The notes: a model not told the origin generated them from the letters alone. Numbered from the stretch's first letter, positions 1-8,995 are shown. The stretch is 64,000 nt of DNA from Cylindrospermopsis curvispora GIHE-G1 (GCF_014489415.1 NZ_CP060822.1:3271501-3335500), one strand, 5' to 3'. Numbers and translations: made by a program.

Positions 1-1887
1 CTAGATAAGACAAGCTGGGCTGTAACCGGTCTAGGAGATGTGAATGGTGATGGAATTGACGATCTTCTGGTTAGTGCTAGTCATGCAGATGCTAATGGTG
101 ATAATTCTGGACAAGGTTATGTAATTTTTGGCGGAAATAAATTTAGTTCTACCATTAATCTTGCAGAAATTGATGATACCAAAGGTTTTGTCATCAATGG
201 TAAGTCGGAAAACCATAATTTAGGTTATTCAGCTAGTGGTGTGGGAGATATCAATGGTGATGGTGTCAGTGATATACTAATCAGCGCTCCTTTTGCTGGT
301 GCTGGAGAAGTCTATGTAGTTTTTGGCAATAATGGTTCCACAGATACAGGAGAAATTACTGATGAAGTTACGGAAGGAAATGGCAGTGAATCCGACATAA
401 TCAATCAAGCTCCTAGGGGTTTATTTTTAAAAACTAACAATATTGATGGAAATGGTCTGGAATCAAATGTAATTGGCACTTTTACAACCGTGGATCCGAA
501 TGCGGATGATTCTTTTAGCTATAGCTTATCCGATGATGAGAACTATCCTGACAATGCTTTATTTAGTATTCAGGATAGTGAATTAATCAGCAAGGAGCCC
601 CTCGATTTTGAAAATCAGCCCAGTTACACCATCAGTGTGAGTACCACAGATAGGGGAGGACTATCCTTAACCGCACAATTCACCATTGATGGAACTGAGG
701 ATGAAATAACCGGTGGAGTTATTGAAGATAGTAACAGCGAGTCTGACATAACTAATGTTGATGGAACTCCCGATGAAATTCCTGATGGAGTTATGGGAGA
801 AGGTGATAGCGACAATAACTCAACGGAAGGATCTGGTTCTGATATTACGGATTCTCCTGACATTGAATCCATACCAACGGGAACCAGTGATAATATCTTG
901 AGCAATAATAATAATGTCCTGAGTAGTAGCACTACTAGGGTTGAATTTCAGCTTATGGATAAGATTCCTGCTTCCATCCGTGAATTAGGAGTATTTACCG
1001 TTGATGATGCTAGTGGTAAGATTAACGGTATTGCACCTGGTCAGGTTGGTTATTCAGAAGCTGCTTTAGCGAGAAGTAAGGTAGTTTTTTCCGTTCTTTC
1101 CAAAACACCTAATGAGTTTAACAACGGAAATGTCACGAGAATCCTAGGATTTCAGGAAGCAAACCCCAATTTGAGATTTTATGTTATAGATAATGGCACT
1201 ACTGATTCTGTTAAAAATGGCCTGTTGCCAATTAATCAGGTAACTTTTTTAGACTCTTCAAATCTTCAGGTAACACAATTGCCTGATAATAGTTTTTCCT
1301 TGCAGTCCAACGATCTAGTTTTCAAAGCTAGACCTACTACTCAACCCTTACCTATGGGGACAAATTTACAAGAGAAGTCCCAGGGAGAAAGTATAGATTT
1401 ACGCGGGGTAACGGGTCCCCTAAATGCCCAATTCACAGTTTATAGGGAGGCGAGCTTTGATAATTATGTGGGCTTTTATAAGGTAACTGATGAAAAGGGT
1501 GGCATTGATACCAATAATGATGGAACTGCGGATTTACTTCCGGGAGACGCTGGTTATATTCAAGCTGCTGTTAATCAACATCTAAGTGGTTTAGGGTTAA
1601 ATGTTGCCAATGGAAATAAGTCTACTTTTAATAGTACTTTGTCAGGAGGAGAGCTGTATGTGCCATTTATAATTGTCAATGGCAGACCCGACACTGTTCT
1701 TAATAGCGATATTTCCGCCAACTCCAATCCCGACATATATTTCACATATTTAGGTGCTAATTCTGATCGGGTTGACCATGTTCGACTTTTAGGAGACAAC
1801 ACCTTTGGTTTTGAAGATCTCAGAGGTGGTGGGGATATGGATTATAATGACTTGGTTGTTCAAGTTAATATGTCTGCTAATGTTTAA
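1..1887 (+). CDS. FG-GAP / cadherin-like / DUF4114 surface protein, 5' partial
   Basis: The frame is open from the left edge, so the N-terminus lies outside the window; 628 residues are visible. Two FG-GAP (integrin-alpha-type, Ca2+-binding) repeats are seen: GDVNGDGIDDLLVSA, and about 70 residues later GDINGDGVSDILISAP, each followed by Y-V-x-F-G. A cadherin-like segment follows (roughly residues 145-240, with PLDFENQPSYTISVSTTD), then an acidic Asp/Ser/Gly-rich linker, and a C-terminal DUF4114 domain ending in FGFEDLRGGGDMDYNDLVV. Such proteins in cyanobacteria are usually very large, calcium-binding and secreted or cell-surface. A role in adhesion or sheath is inferred; no substrate can be named. 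It converges on the Nudix gene across a shared hairpin. Confidence 0.85.
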   Translation, partial: LDKTSWAVTGLGDVNGDGIDDLLVSASHADANGDNSGQGYVIFGGNKFSSTINLAEIDDTKGFVINGKSENHNLGYSASGVGDINGDGVSDILISAPFAGAGEVYVVFGNNGSTDTGEITDEVTEGNGSESDIINQAPRGLFLKTNNIDGNGLESNVIGTFTTVDPNADDSFSYSLSDDENYPDNALFSIQDSELISKEPLDFENQPSYTISVSTTDRGGLSLTAQFTIDGTEDEITGGVIEDSNSESDITNVDGTPDEIPDGVMGEGDSDNNSTEGSGSDITDSPDIESIPTGTSDNILSNNNNVLSSSTTRVEFQLMDKIPASIRELGVFTVDDASGKINGIAPGQVGYSEAALARSKVVFSVLSKTPNEFNNGNVTRILGFQEANPNLRFYVIDNGTTDSVKNGLLPINQVTFLDSSNLQVTQLPDNSFSLQSNDLVFKARPTTQPLPMGTNLQEKSQGESIDLRGVTGPLNAQFTVYREASFDNYVGFYKVTDEKGGIDTNNDGTADLLPGDAGYIQAAVNQHLSGLGLNVANGNKSTFNSTLSGGELYVPFIIVNGRPDTVLNSDISANSNPDIYFTYLGANSDRVDHVRLLGDNTFGFEDLRGGGDMDYNDLVVQVNMSANV

Positions 1888-1918
1888 TTTTCTAGGTCTC
1901 TTTTGTTAACCCATCTAT

Positions 1919-1947
1919 GCGATTAGAAACTATAGGTTTCTAATCGC
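1919..1947. terminator. Perfect 12-bp hairpin between convergent genes
   Basis: GCGATTAGAAAC and its exact reverse complement flank a 5-nt loop. The hairpin lies between the stop of the FG-GAP gene and the stop of the Nudix gene and overlaps the last codons of the latter. The placement suggests a bidirectional terminator, although no long T-run follows on the plus strand. Confidence 0.6.
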
Positions 1948-2374
1948 TCGTCGTAAAAACCCTAACTTGTTCTTGGGAATTTTGCAAAATTTTTTTCAAG
2001 GAGTTTTCCTTAACTATGATAGCAGCATGATTAATATCTAGCCATATTCGCTCTCTTTGACTAGCTTCTGGCCAATCCTCTAAGATTTTTTCTACTGGTA
2101 ACCAAAATAGATGAACTTGATAAATATTGCCCCGTTTACGATATTTATAAGCACCAAGCTTTTGGGTATTAACTTGACCAATTACACCTGCTTCTTCCCA
2201 TGCTTCCTTTGCAGCTGAATCCGGTGGTGTCATCCCCTTACAAATTCCTCCCTTGGGAATTACGAGGCTTTGCCGTTTACGGCTGGTGATTAATAATACT
2301 TCTACTTTCCCGTCACAGAGGCGATAGGGAATTACTCCTGACTGTTTACAAATTTTGTTGTTTTTCTTCCTCAT
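1940..2374 (-). CDS. Nudix hydrolase
   Basis: A 144-residue protein of typical single-domain Nudix length. The Nudix box is at about residues 42-65 (PKGGICKGMTPPDSAAKEAWEEAG): the KEAWEEAG core matches REUxEExGU, but the Glu expected six residues after the box Gly is Met. The PKGG lead-in resembles the diadenosine/diphosphoinositol polyphosphate hydrolase (MutT/DIPP) branch. The protein should hydrolyse a nucleoside diphosphate linked to another moiety in the cytosol; the substrate cannot be read from sequence. It stands alone, convergent with the FG-GAP gene. Confidence 0.85.
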   Translation of the reverse strand: MRKKNNKICKQSGVIPYRLCDGKVEVLLITSRKRQSLVIPKGGICKGMTPPDSAAKEAWEEAGVIGQVNTQKLGAYKYRKRGNIYQVHLFWLPVEKILEDWPEASQRERIWLDINHAAIIVKENSLKKILQNSQEQVRVFTTSD

Positions 2375-2511
2375 GTTATTGATATAGATTTCTGTTGAGC
2401 TGATCTTTCAATTCTAATTAGCCTAATAGCTTTAAGATGATTATTATGGTAAAATATGGGATTTGTAGTATATGTCTTTAGTTACATCTTTCTGTTGCGC
2501 TATTCCCATCT

Positions 2512-2545
2512 TGTAGGTTGGGTTGAGGAGTGAAACCCGACCCAC
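2512..2545. repeat. Short GTAGGTTGGGT palindromic repeat
   Basis: GTAGGTTGGGTTGAGGAGTG followed by AAACCCGACCCAC forms an imperfect palindrome. It belongs to the same dispersed family as copies near 22938, 39546, 56612, 57888 and 59337. It lies just upstream of the TnpB remnant. Confidence 0.6.
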
Positions 2546-2576
2546 ATTAGACCAATTTTACAGGAGGTGAGGTTAC

Positions 2577-2783
2577 TTGTCAAAAGTCAAGAAATTAACG
2601 GTAGTTCAGTCTAATCTAATCCGAACAGACCAACACTTAAAAGCTGTCCTTGAGTACATTTGCTCAGAAGCAGCAGCAAACATTTTAAGAAAAGTAGCGG
2701 TGTTGACATGTCCTGCAAGGCTCAAAGTCTTCCTAAAACCGACAGATCTTCAACATCCAGGTCTACAGGTATACCACTTCTAA
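2577..2783 (+). pseudogene. Internally deleted TnpB remnant
   Basis: A 68-codon frame with a TTG start behind AGGAGGTGAGG. Its first part (LIRTDQHLKAVLEYICSEA) aligns with the N-terminus of the TnpB at 4632-5903 (LIKSDKSITAILEYVCTEA). It then jumps directly to the TnpB C-terminal motif AANILRKVAV (AANILKKVAV in the full copy). About 370 codons are missing. The rest of the frame runs antisense into the cupin gene and is not TnpB. It is a fossil of an IS200/IS605-type element, not a functional gene. Confidence 0.7.
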
Positions 2784-3159
2784 TCAGTTCGGAAAAATCC
2801 TCATTAGGAATCATAACAGTGAGTATATAAAGACGAGTTTTACCTGTATTTCTAATCAGATGGATGCCCATAGGTGGTACTAATAAACTATCTCCAGCCT
2901 TGATATTTACTTTTTTACCATCACAAATTGCTATACCTTCTCCCTTGAGAATGAAAAACATTTCTACGGCCCATTGATGGCGATTAGGTGGAGTTTGTCC
3001 ACCAATATCAAAAATTTCCACACAGCAAGTTAAAGAAGTATTAGCTGTGTTGGAATCGAAGATAATTGCTAACCGATTGGTATCGTGAGGGCTAATACGG
3101 TATGCTTGATAATCTCGAGGAGATTTTATCACGGGAATAATACAATGATGACTAATCAT
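2722..3159 (-). CDS. Cupin-domain protein
   Basis: A 145-residue single-domain cupin. The beta-barrel core is visible: NRHQWAVEMFFILKGEGIAICDGKKVNIKAGDSLLVPPMGIHLIRNTG holds both cupin motifs (H and E in the first, GD and H in the second), a usual metal-binding set. Small cupins of this kind can be enzymes or ligand sensors, so no reaction is assigned. The gene is divergent from the amidohydrolase gene with a ~260-bp spacer, which may hint at shared function. Its last ~20 codons overlap the TnpB remnant on the other strand. Confidence 0.8.
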   Translation of the reverse strand: MISHHCIIPVIKSPRDYQAYRISPHDTNRLAIIFDSNTANTSLTCCVEIFDIGGQTPPNRHQWAVEMFFILKGEGIAICDGKKVNIKAGDSLLVPPMGIHLIRNTGKTRLYILTVMIPNEDFSELIRSGIPVDLDVEDLSVLGRL

Positions 3160-4057
3160 AGAATTAAGAATTTTTACTTAGTTTTGTTATGATGGTAACT
3201 AGCTTGATTTTACAAATCACAACCCCGTCTAGACTTAACTTTACCTGTCAATCTTTTACTAATCCTTAGTTCACCCCCAGCATTTCCATAATGATTGGTT
3301 CAGCATTCAAAATGATTGCTAAATTTTTAACTACAAACAATAACAAACAACAAATAATAATAATTCGGGAGTTAGGGAATTAACTTTAAAAAAAGGTAAA
3401 ATTTACAAAAAGGCAAAAATGATGAATTTCACTATTAAGAATGCCCTAAGTCCGGTGAAAGAAGGTTATACAACCCTAGATATTCAAGTGATGGAGGGTA
3501 TAATTACTCAGGTGGGGCAAAATTTAAATGTCATTGGTACTCTAATTGATGGCCAAGATAAACTGGTGCTACCAGGTTTTTTTAACGCTCACACCCATTC
3601 CGTAGAAAAGTGGCAACGGGGAATTATCCCTCCCTTACCTTTGGAGTTATGGTTAGCGCACTTATGTGATTTTGCTCCCTTAGATATGGAAAGAGTCTAT
3701 CTTAGTGCTTTAGGTACCGGGGTGGAAACTCTATTGTCTGGAGGTACAAGTGTTGTAGATCATTTGGTGTTAATTCCAGGTCAAGAATTAGAAACCATTG
3801 CTACAGTAGTTCGAGCTTATCAAACATTGGGAATTAGAGCTTTTATTGCACCTTTAATTCAAGATGAACCTTTAACTGCAGGAATGCCAGAGGGGAAATT
3901 ATTGGCTAGTCATGAATATTATTGTCGCTCAACCGATGAAACTTTAGCTATTGTGGAACAAGCTGTAATTAACTTTCACAAGAAAATCGCCGAAAGGCAC
4001 GGAAGCCACTTGGCTTTAGACAGGAAGTGCCAACGGCGAATTTATTCGCCTTGATAT

Positions 4058-4552
4058 TTAACCGTGATGCGGATCTTCAATATACCTTTTAATAACATCT
4101 GCTGAAACCTGTCCAGCAGTGGAATAAAAATAACTATTAGTCCATAGGCTAGGAAGTTTAAGTAATTCAGGAAATTTTCGTCTTAACAAGCAAGATAACC
4201 GTCCTTTAAAAGCTTTAACCACTTGATTTATAGCAGAAGTGTTGAATGTTAAGATTTTGAGGATTGTGTCCAAGTTGTGCATTGGTATTGGTGATACCAA
4301 ATTTGATCAATTAATGACTCTATTCTCAATAGACAATGGATTTTACCTGGGTAAAACGCAAAGATTGTAAAGTTTTATTGCAGGATTCAACACTTGTGGG
4401 TCTGGAGCAACCTCAAGAGCGAGGATATCCCAGTCTTTTTCTTTGGCTAGTTCGTAAATTATCTGTCGAAGGCGTTTAGGTATCCATACAAGATGCACTA
4501 CTACATTACCTTTTGAGTGATTTCCTATTCTGTATTCCAGTGTTGTCTTCAT
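4058..4552 (-). pseudogene. Degenerate IS200-type transposase TnpA
   Basis: Two fragments of a Y1 (HUH) transposase are seen. The upstream fragment (4343-4552, starting MKTTLEYRIGNHSKGNVVVH) is missing residues after VWIPKR, and reads EVAPDPQVLN where the family has EVAPDHVH, so the HUH metal-binding motif is lost. The downstream fragment (from about 4230 to 4058) keeps KAFKGRLSCLLRRKFPELL and the tyrosine segment VIKRYIEDPHHG. The pieces are in different frames or separated by a stop. An active enzyme of about 135 residues cannot be made. Confidence 0.85.
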
Positions 4553-4631
4553 ATTGTTTCGTGGCTGCTATTGACAAGTAAATCATATCTCAACTATACT
4601 TTTGAAATCAACAAACATTGAAGGTCGAACA

Positions 4632-5903
4632 ATGTACGGATGCCAACAAGTTCTTATCAAGTCCGATAAATCAATAACAGCCATATTGGAGTACGTCTGC
4701 ACAGAAGCTAAAAAGCTGACAAATTGTGGCGTTTACTATTCTAGGCAGATGTACTTTAAAACTGGTTATATTCCTAGTAGAGCAGATTTGCATAAACAAC
4801 TAGGAACTTATCAGAAAAACGTTCATTATCAGGCATTGTATTCTGATACTTCTCAACAAATACTAACCAGTGTAGCTGAATCCTTTAAATCGTACATTGA
4901 GCTAGTAAAAGCTGCAAAAAAGGGCGAAGTTTCCCAAAAACCCAAATTACCTAATTACTGTAAAAGTGTTATGACTGTAGCTACTTTTACGGGCAGGTCA
5001 TTAAAGTTAATTGATGGGATGATTAGGTTTCCTTTGGGAACAAAAGTTAAGGCATGGTTTGGGATAGATTCTTTTTGTCTACCAATGCCATCTAACCTTG
5101 ACTTCAAATCAATTAGAGAAGTACGTATTTTACCTAGAAATAGACAATTTTATGCAGAATTTGTCTATCAGGTAGATGAAATAAAATCTGATGTTGATAG
5201 AAATAATGTTTTAGGGATTGACCACGGGTTAAATAACTGGTTAACTTGTGTTTCTAATCTGGGAACATCATTTATTGTTGATGGACTTCATTTAAAAAGT
5301 TTAAATCAGTGGTACAACAAATCAGTAGCTAAACTTAAAAGTGATAAACCGCAAGGTTTTTGGTCTAACAGATTAGCTGCTATTACCGAAAAAAGAAACC
5401 GACAAATGCGTGATGCAGTTAACAAAGCTGCAAGAATAGTCGTTAACCACTGTATTGAAAATAAGATTGGTGCTATTGTTTTTGGATGGAATAAAGGACA
5501 AAAAGATAGTATTGATTTGGGGTCTAAAAACAATCAGAAGTTTGTCCAAATTCCCACAGCAAGATTAAAAGACCGTATTGCTCAATTATGTAAACAATAC
5601 GGAATAGATTTTATTGAAACAGAAGAATCATACACTTCTCAATCATCGTTTTTTGATTGCGACAATATACCTAAATTCGGTGAAAAACCCGAAGGGTGGG
5701 AAGCAAGCGGGAAACGAGTTAGTCGTGGAGTATATGAAACTTCTGATGGGTTCAAAATTAATGCGGACTGTAATGGTGCTGCTAATATTTTGAAAAAAGT
5801 AGCGGTGATGCTAGGAATTGATCTTAGCGGAATCAGTAGAGGCTCTTTAAGCCAGCCTCAGAAAGTTCGTTTATGGACTCTTCAGAAATCTCCGTGTCTT
5901 TAG
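4632..5903 (+). CDS. tnpB: TnpB, RNA-guided nuclease of an IS200/IS605 element
   Basis: A 423-residue protein from ATG 4632 (MYGCQQVLIKSD), preferred because GAAGG lies just upstream and relatives begin this way; a TTG at 4602 would add ten residues. The RuvC-I aspartate is in VLGIDHGLNN, and the RuvC-III aspartate is in INADCNGAANILKKVAV. Where most TnpBs have the RuvC-II glutamate (I-x-x-E-D/N), this family reads GAIVFGWNKGQK, and no four-Cys zinc ribbon is seen. The Glu in ETEESYTSQSSFFD may serve instead (inference). TnpB proteins cut the empty donor or target site with an omega RNA and so help element retention. The frame is intact although its tnpA partner is dead. Confidence 0.85.
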   Translation: MYGCQQVLIKSDKSITAILEYVCTEAKKLTNCGVYYSRQMYFKTGYIPSRADLHKQLGTYQKNVHYQALYSDTSQQILTSVAESFKSYIELVKAAKKGEVSQKPKLPNYCKSVMTVATFTGRSLKLIDGMIRFPLGTKVKAWFGIDSFCLPMPSNLDFKSIREVRILPRNRQFYAEFVYQVDEIKSDVDRNNVLGIDHGLNNWLTCVSNLGTSFIVDGLHLKSLNQWYNKSVAKLKSDKPQGFWSNRLAAITEKRNRQMRDAVNKAARIVVNHCIENKIGAIVFGWNKGQKDSIDLGSKNNQKFVQIPTARLKDRIAQLCKQYGIDFIETEESYTSQSSFFDCDNIPKFGEKPEGWEASGKRVSRGVYETSDGFKINADCNGAANILKKVAVMLGIDLSGISRGSLSQPQKVRLWTLQKSPCL

Positions 5904-6842
5904 ACCGGAGAAGCTTAACAACCGGAGAAAGGGACAAGTATTTTAGTTGGACCCACGGGCATTCAATTATGTACAGATGCTTTATTTACAGGTTGTGTAG
6001 CATTAAGCGATCGCTATCAACTTAGTCGTCATAGTCATTTATTAGAAACCAAGGCTCAGGAAAAGTTAGCAGCTGAAAAGTATGAATGTAGTGCGGTTAA
6101 ACATTTACAAGAAATAGGTTTTTTAGATGAAAAGACTAGTTTAGCTCATGGTGTTTGGTTAAATGATACTGACATAGAAATTTTAGCCTTAACTAAATCT
6201 ACTATTGTTCATAATCCTTTAAGTAATTTGCGTTTGGGTAGTGGTATTGCCCCGATTTTAAAATGTCTCAGAGCAGGGGTAAATATCTCTTTTGGTTGTG
6301 ATGGTGCTTCTAGTAATGATTCTCAGGATTTGTTAGAAGCAATTAAAATCGGCTCAATTTTACATAACATTACGGATCCAGACTATAGGTCTTGGATTAC
6401 ACCTAAGCAATCTGTGGAAATGGCATGTTTGGGTGGAGCTAAGGGATTAGGCGTACATAATCATTTAGGTTCTATAACTGTAGGTAAAAAAGCGGATTTA
6501 GTTCTTTATGATTTAACAGCTTTATCGTTATTACCCCGTACAGACCCCATTGGTTTATTAGTTTTAGGTCGTCCTGTAAATGTTATTGATAGTGTTTGGG
6601 TTGATGGTAGACCAATTGTTGTTAATGGTAAATTGACAACTATTGATATTGACGAATTACGCCAGGAGTTATTTGACCGCAGTGGGTGGGAAGCTGGGAG
6701 AGAATCACCCACTCTAGGCAAAATTGAGTCCCATTATCGACGAATCATGAGTTTATCAACCTAGCTCGGGTATGAGAATTTTCTATATAATTTAGGTCAA
6801 TTTTTTGCTAAAATCAATAGGTAGAAAAATAACTCAGTCAAC

Positions 6843-7916
6843 ATGGCCGCAAAAATACCCGTAACAGTAATCACAGGATTTTTAGGGAGTGGTAAAACTA
6901 GCTTGATTCGTCACTTACTACAAAACAACCAAGGACGACGCATAGCAGTACTGGTAAACGAATTTGGTGAATTAGGAATAGATGGAGAAATATTAAAATC
7001 TTGCCAAGTTTGTCCAGAAGATGAAAATTCAACCAATCCCCAAAATCAGGAAAATACCCAAGAAAATACTAATATATTTGAATTGACAAATGGTTGTTTA
7101 TGTTGCACCGTACAAGAAGAGTTTTACCCTACTATGCAGGAGCTAATTAAACGCCGTCATACTATTGATTGTATTGTCATTGAAACATCCGGTTTAGCAC
7201 TACCTAAACCTTTAGTGAAGGCTTTTCGTTGGCAAGAAATTCGTAGCGCTGCTACGGTGGATGCTGTGATTACAGTGGTAGATTGTGCAGCAGTTGCAGC
7301 GGGCACCTTCGCTAGCGATCTACAGGCGATCGCCCGTCAAAGAGAAAAAGACGACAGTCTAGAACATGAAACGCCATTACAAGAACTGTTCTCAGATCAA
7401 CTAGCTTGTGCTGATTTAGTGATTTTGAATAAAACAGATTTGGTCGACGAACAACAAAGGTCTCAGGTTTTAGAATTGGTTACCCAGGAATTACCTAGGG
7501 AAGTGAAAATTGTTGCCAGCGATTATGGTAAACTTGACCCATCCATATTGTTGGGATACCAAGCAGCAGTTGAAGACAATTTAGATCAGCGTCCTAGCCA
7601 TCATGACGTGGAGGAGGACCATGACCATGATGATGAAATTAACTCGACCCATCTAATTTTTAATCGTAGTTTTGACCCAGAAAAATTGCAGGACACACTA
7701 CAAAAACTGGCAAAAAAACAGGAAATTTATAGAATTAAAGGATTTGTTGCTGTTCCTAATAAACCTATGCGATTGGTCATGCAGGGAGTAGGCACACGAT
7801 TTGACAAATTTTATGATCGCCCCTGGAAACCCAAGGAAGAAAAACAAACCCGACTAGTTTTCATTGGTCGAGATTTACAATCATCAAGAATAGAATCTGA
7901 ATTAGCTGCTTTGTAG
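6843..7916 (+). CDS. CobW/COG0523-family metallochaperone GTPase
   Basis: A 357-residue G3E GTPase. Walker A is GFLGSGKT (residues 11-18), the family metal motif GCLCC is near residue 88, the base-specificity motif is NKTD, and a His/Asp-rich loop (HHDVEEDHDHDD) near residue 260 should bind metal. The C-terminal CobW_C domain follows. These proteins deliver Zn2+, Co2+ or other metals to client enzymes in a GTP-dependent way. The intact amidohydrolase upstream would have been a metalloenzyme and so a plausible client (inference). No Zur or cobalamin control element was recognised in the 79-bp upstream gap. Confidence 0.9.
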   Translation: MAAKIPVTVITGFLGSGKTSLIRHLLQNNQGRRIAVLVNEFGELGIDGEILKSCQVCPEDENSTNPQNQENTQENTNIFELTNGCLCCTVQEEFYPTMQELIKRRHTIDCIVIETSGLALPKPLVKAFRWQEIRSAATVDAVITVVDCAAVAAGTFASDLQAIARQREKDDSLEHETPLQELFSDQLACADLVILNKTDLVDEQQRSQVLELVTQELPREVKIVASDYGKLDPSILLGYQAAVEDNLDQRPSHHDVEEDHDHDDEINSTHLIFNRSFDPEKLQDTLQKLAKKQEIYRIKGFVAVPNKPMRLVMQGVGTRFDKFYDRPWKPKEEKQTRLVFIGRDLQSSRIESELAAL

Positions 7917-7937
7917 GTCACAATTTCAACCGGACTC

Positions 7938-7959
7938 CGTGGTGCCTTAACACACCACG
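7938..7959. terminator. Hairpin after the cobW-like gene
   Basis: CGTGGTG and CACCACG pair around an 8-nt loop just past the stop of the CobW-family gene and before the convergent small gene. There is no clear T-run, so termination function is inferred from position. Confidence 0.4.
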
Positions 7960-7999
7960 AAACAGGTAGATGTTTTTAAAAACGGTGAACCGTCCAGCA

Positions 8000-8224
8000 C
8001 TATCTGGATCTCAAACTCCGATAATTAGGATCCCACCAACATCTGGGCAATTCTTCCCCTGACGGAAAAACCAAATCCTGTTTTTCATAGATATCCATGT
8101 CCTGCTCTTCCTCTCCCTCTTGGTCTTTTCCATGGACTATGCTACTATTGGGATCCAGTAGTTCCTGAAAATCAACAATTTTAACTAGGTCTACTTTACC
8201 TTTGACTTGTAAAAACATATTCAA
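8000..8224 (-). CDS. Small acidic conserved hypothetical protein
   Basis: A 74-residue protein with no recognised domain. The middle is very acidic (KDQEGEEEQDMDIYE), and the C-terminus has aromatic and proline residues (LPRCWWDPNYRSLRSR). GAGAG lies before the ATG as a ribosome site. It heads a run of small minus-strand genes typical of cyanobacterial genomes. Function is unknown. Confidence 0.6.
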   Translation of the reverse strand: MNMFLQVKGKVDLVKIVDFQELLDPNSSIVHGKDQEGEEEQDMDIYEKQDLVFPSGEELPRCWWDPNYRSLRSR

Positions 8225-8322
8225 CTCTCCCTATAGAAAAGTTATATTTGTTGTTTATCCTAGTTTAGTTGTTGAAACACGATCACTCCCAGTAAATTGC
8301 ATCAATGTTGATTAGAAGTTCT

Positions 8323-8631
8323 CTAAAATTCTTGTTGATATTTTTCTAATATATCAACCAAATGAACTTGACATTGGACAGGTAACAGGTCAATTAAAGG
8401 AACTTCCTTTCGACCACCACCGATTTGGATCTTGATAGTTGATAACAATCCTAAAACTCGTTCTTCTGTGACGTTGTGCTCAATAAGCAGGGAATAGCAT
8501 CTTTCCGCTAAAACATGATGGAGCTTAGCATCAGTCAGATACAAATGCCACTTGGCTATATCTATGTAAACATTATCACCTATTTCCGAGGCCAGAGATT
8601 CTAGCAACTCAGTACTATTAATTTTAACCAT
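8323..8631 (-). CDS. DUF3181-like cyanobacterial protein
   Basis: A 102-residue soluble protein (SLASEIGDNVYIDIAKWHLYLTDAKLHHVLAE) resembling the cyanobacteria-specific DUF3181 family. It is probably all-alpha, with no catalytic motif. It starts 4 bp after the next upstream gene ends, so the two are likely co-transcribed. Function is unknown. Confidence 0.7.
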   Translation of the reverse strand: MVKINSTELLESLASEIGDNVYIDIAKWHLYLTDAKLHHVLAERCYSLLIEHNVTEERVLGLLSTIKIQIGGGRKEVPLIDLLPVQCQVHLVDILEKYQQEF

Positions 8632-8635
8632 TTAC

Positions 8636-8938
8636 CTAATCCTTGATTTGCTGTCCTTCCTCATAATTAGCAATCAATGTAATATAGAGCAAGTGCAAGA
8701 AGATAACCCCCACCCACAGGAGGGTTAGTGGGGTTAACCATTCCCAAGATGTGGATTTGAGAAAGTGGAAAAACCACAGGCCAGAATTAATGGTCGCAGC
8801 AACAGCTATGTGAAAAGCAAAATTCATCCGATCATCTAACTTACGGAATTCTGGGTCTTTACGGTCGGGTTTACGTGGCCAACGAGGAGGCATAAATAAC
8901 AGGGTGATGCGGTGTTTAGGTTTACCATCTAATCCCAT
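8636..8938 (-). CDS. Two-TM small membrane protein
   Basis: A 100-residue protein with a basic N-terminus (RWPRKPDRKDPEFRKLDD) and two hydrophobic segments (about residues 41-60 and 69-90). It looks like the conserved cyanobacterial 2TM-domain proteins, with the N-terminus likely cytosolic. It is tightly linked to the DUF3181-like gene downstream. Role unknown. Confidence 0.65.
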   Translation of the reverse strand: MGLDGKPKHRITLLFMPPRWPRKPDRKDPEFRKLDDRMNFAFHIAVAATINSGLWFFHFLKSTSWEWLTPLTLLWVGVIFLHLLYITLIANYEEGQQIKD

Positions 8939-8995
8939 ACTAAAAATAAACGCTCACCATGTCAACTCCCACCAAAAGACTTTTTACACCTCACA

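Larger units (their letters stand above)
3980..5918. mobile_element. IS200/IS605-family element with degenerate tnpA and intact tnpB
   Basis: The boundaries come from the interrupted host frame: host ...TTCAC ends at 3979 and host CAACCGGAG resumes at 5919. There is no target duplication, as expected for single-strand Y1 transposition next to a short target word. Both ends carry subterminal hairpins: the left one around AAGCCACTTGGCTTTAG (4002-4020), the right one TCTCCGTGTCTTTAGACCGGAG (5889-5910). It holds divergent tnpA (minus) and tnpB (plus). TnpA is broken, so movement would need a helper in trans. The guide-RNA (omega RNA) region is expected to overlap the tnpB 3' end and the right hairpin. 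Confidence 0.85.
3419..6764 (+). pseudogene. ATZ/TRZ-family amidohydrolase interrupted by an insertion element
   Basis: The 5' part (3419-3979, 187 codons) carries the metal-binding GFFNAHTHS motif and ends at NFH. The 3' part (5919-6764, 281 codons plus stop) resumes with QPEKGTSILVGPTG and contains HNPLSNLRLGSG and GCDGASSNDSQD, typical of cytosine deaminase/chlorohydrolase-type metal-dependent deaminases. Joining 3979 to 5919 gives one uninterrupted 468-residue frame, the normal family length. As it stands the 5' piece runs 24 codons into the element and stops at 4054. A downstream internal start (for example near 6228) would give only the C-terminal third, so the gene is probably inactive unless the element excises. 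The native substrate is unknown. Confidence 0.85.

Noticed and set aside
3989-4054. Natural C-terminus of the 5' amidohydrolase frame
   Set aside because: The last ~24 codons (AERHGSHLALDRKCQRRIYSP) are the left end of the inserted element, not host protein.
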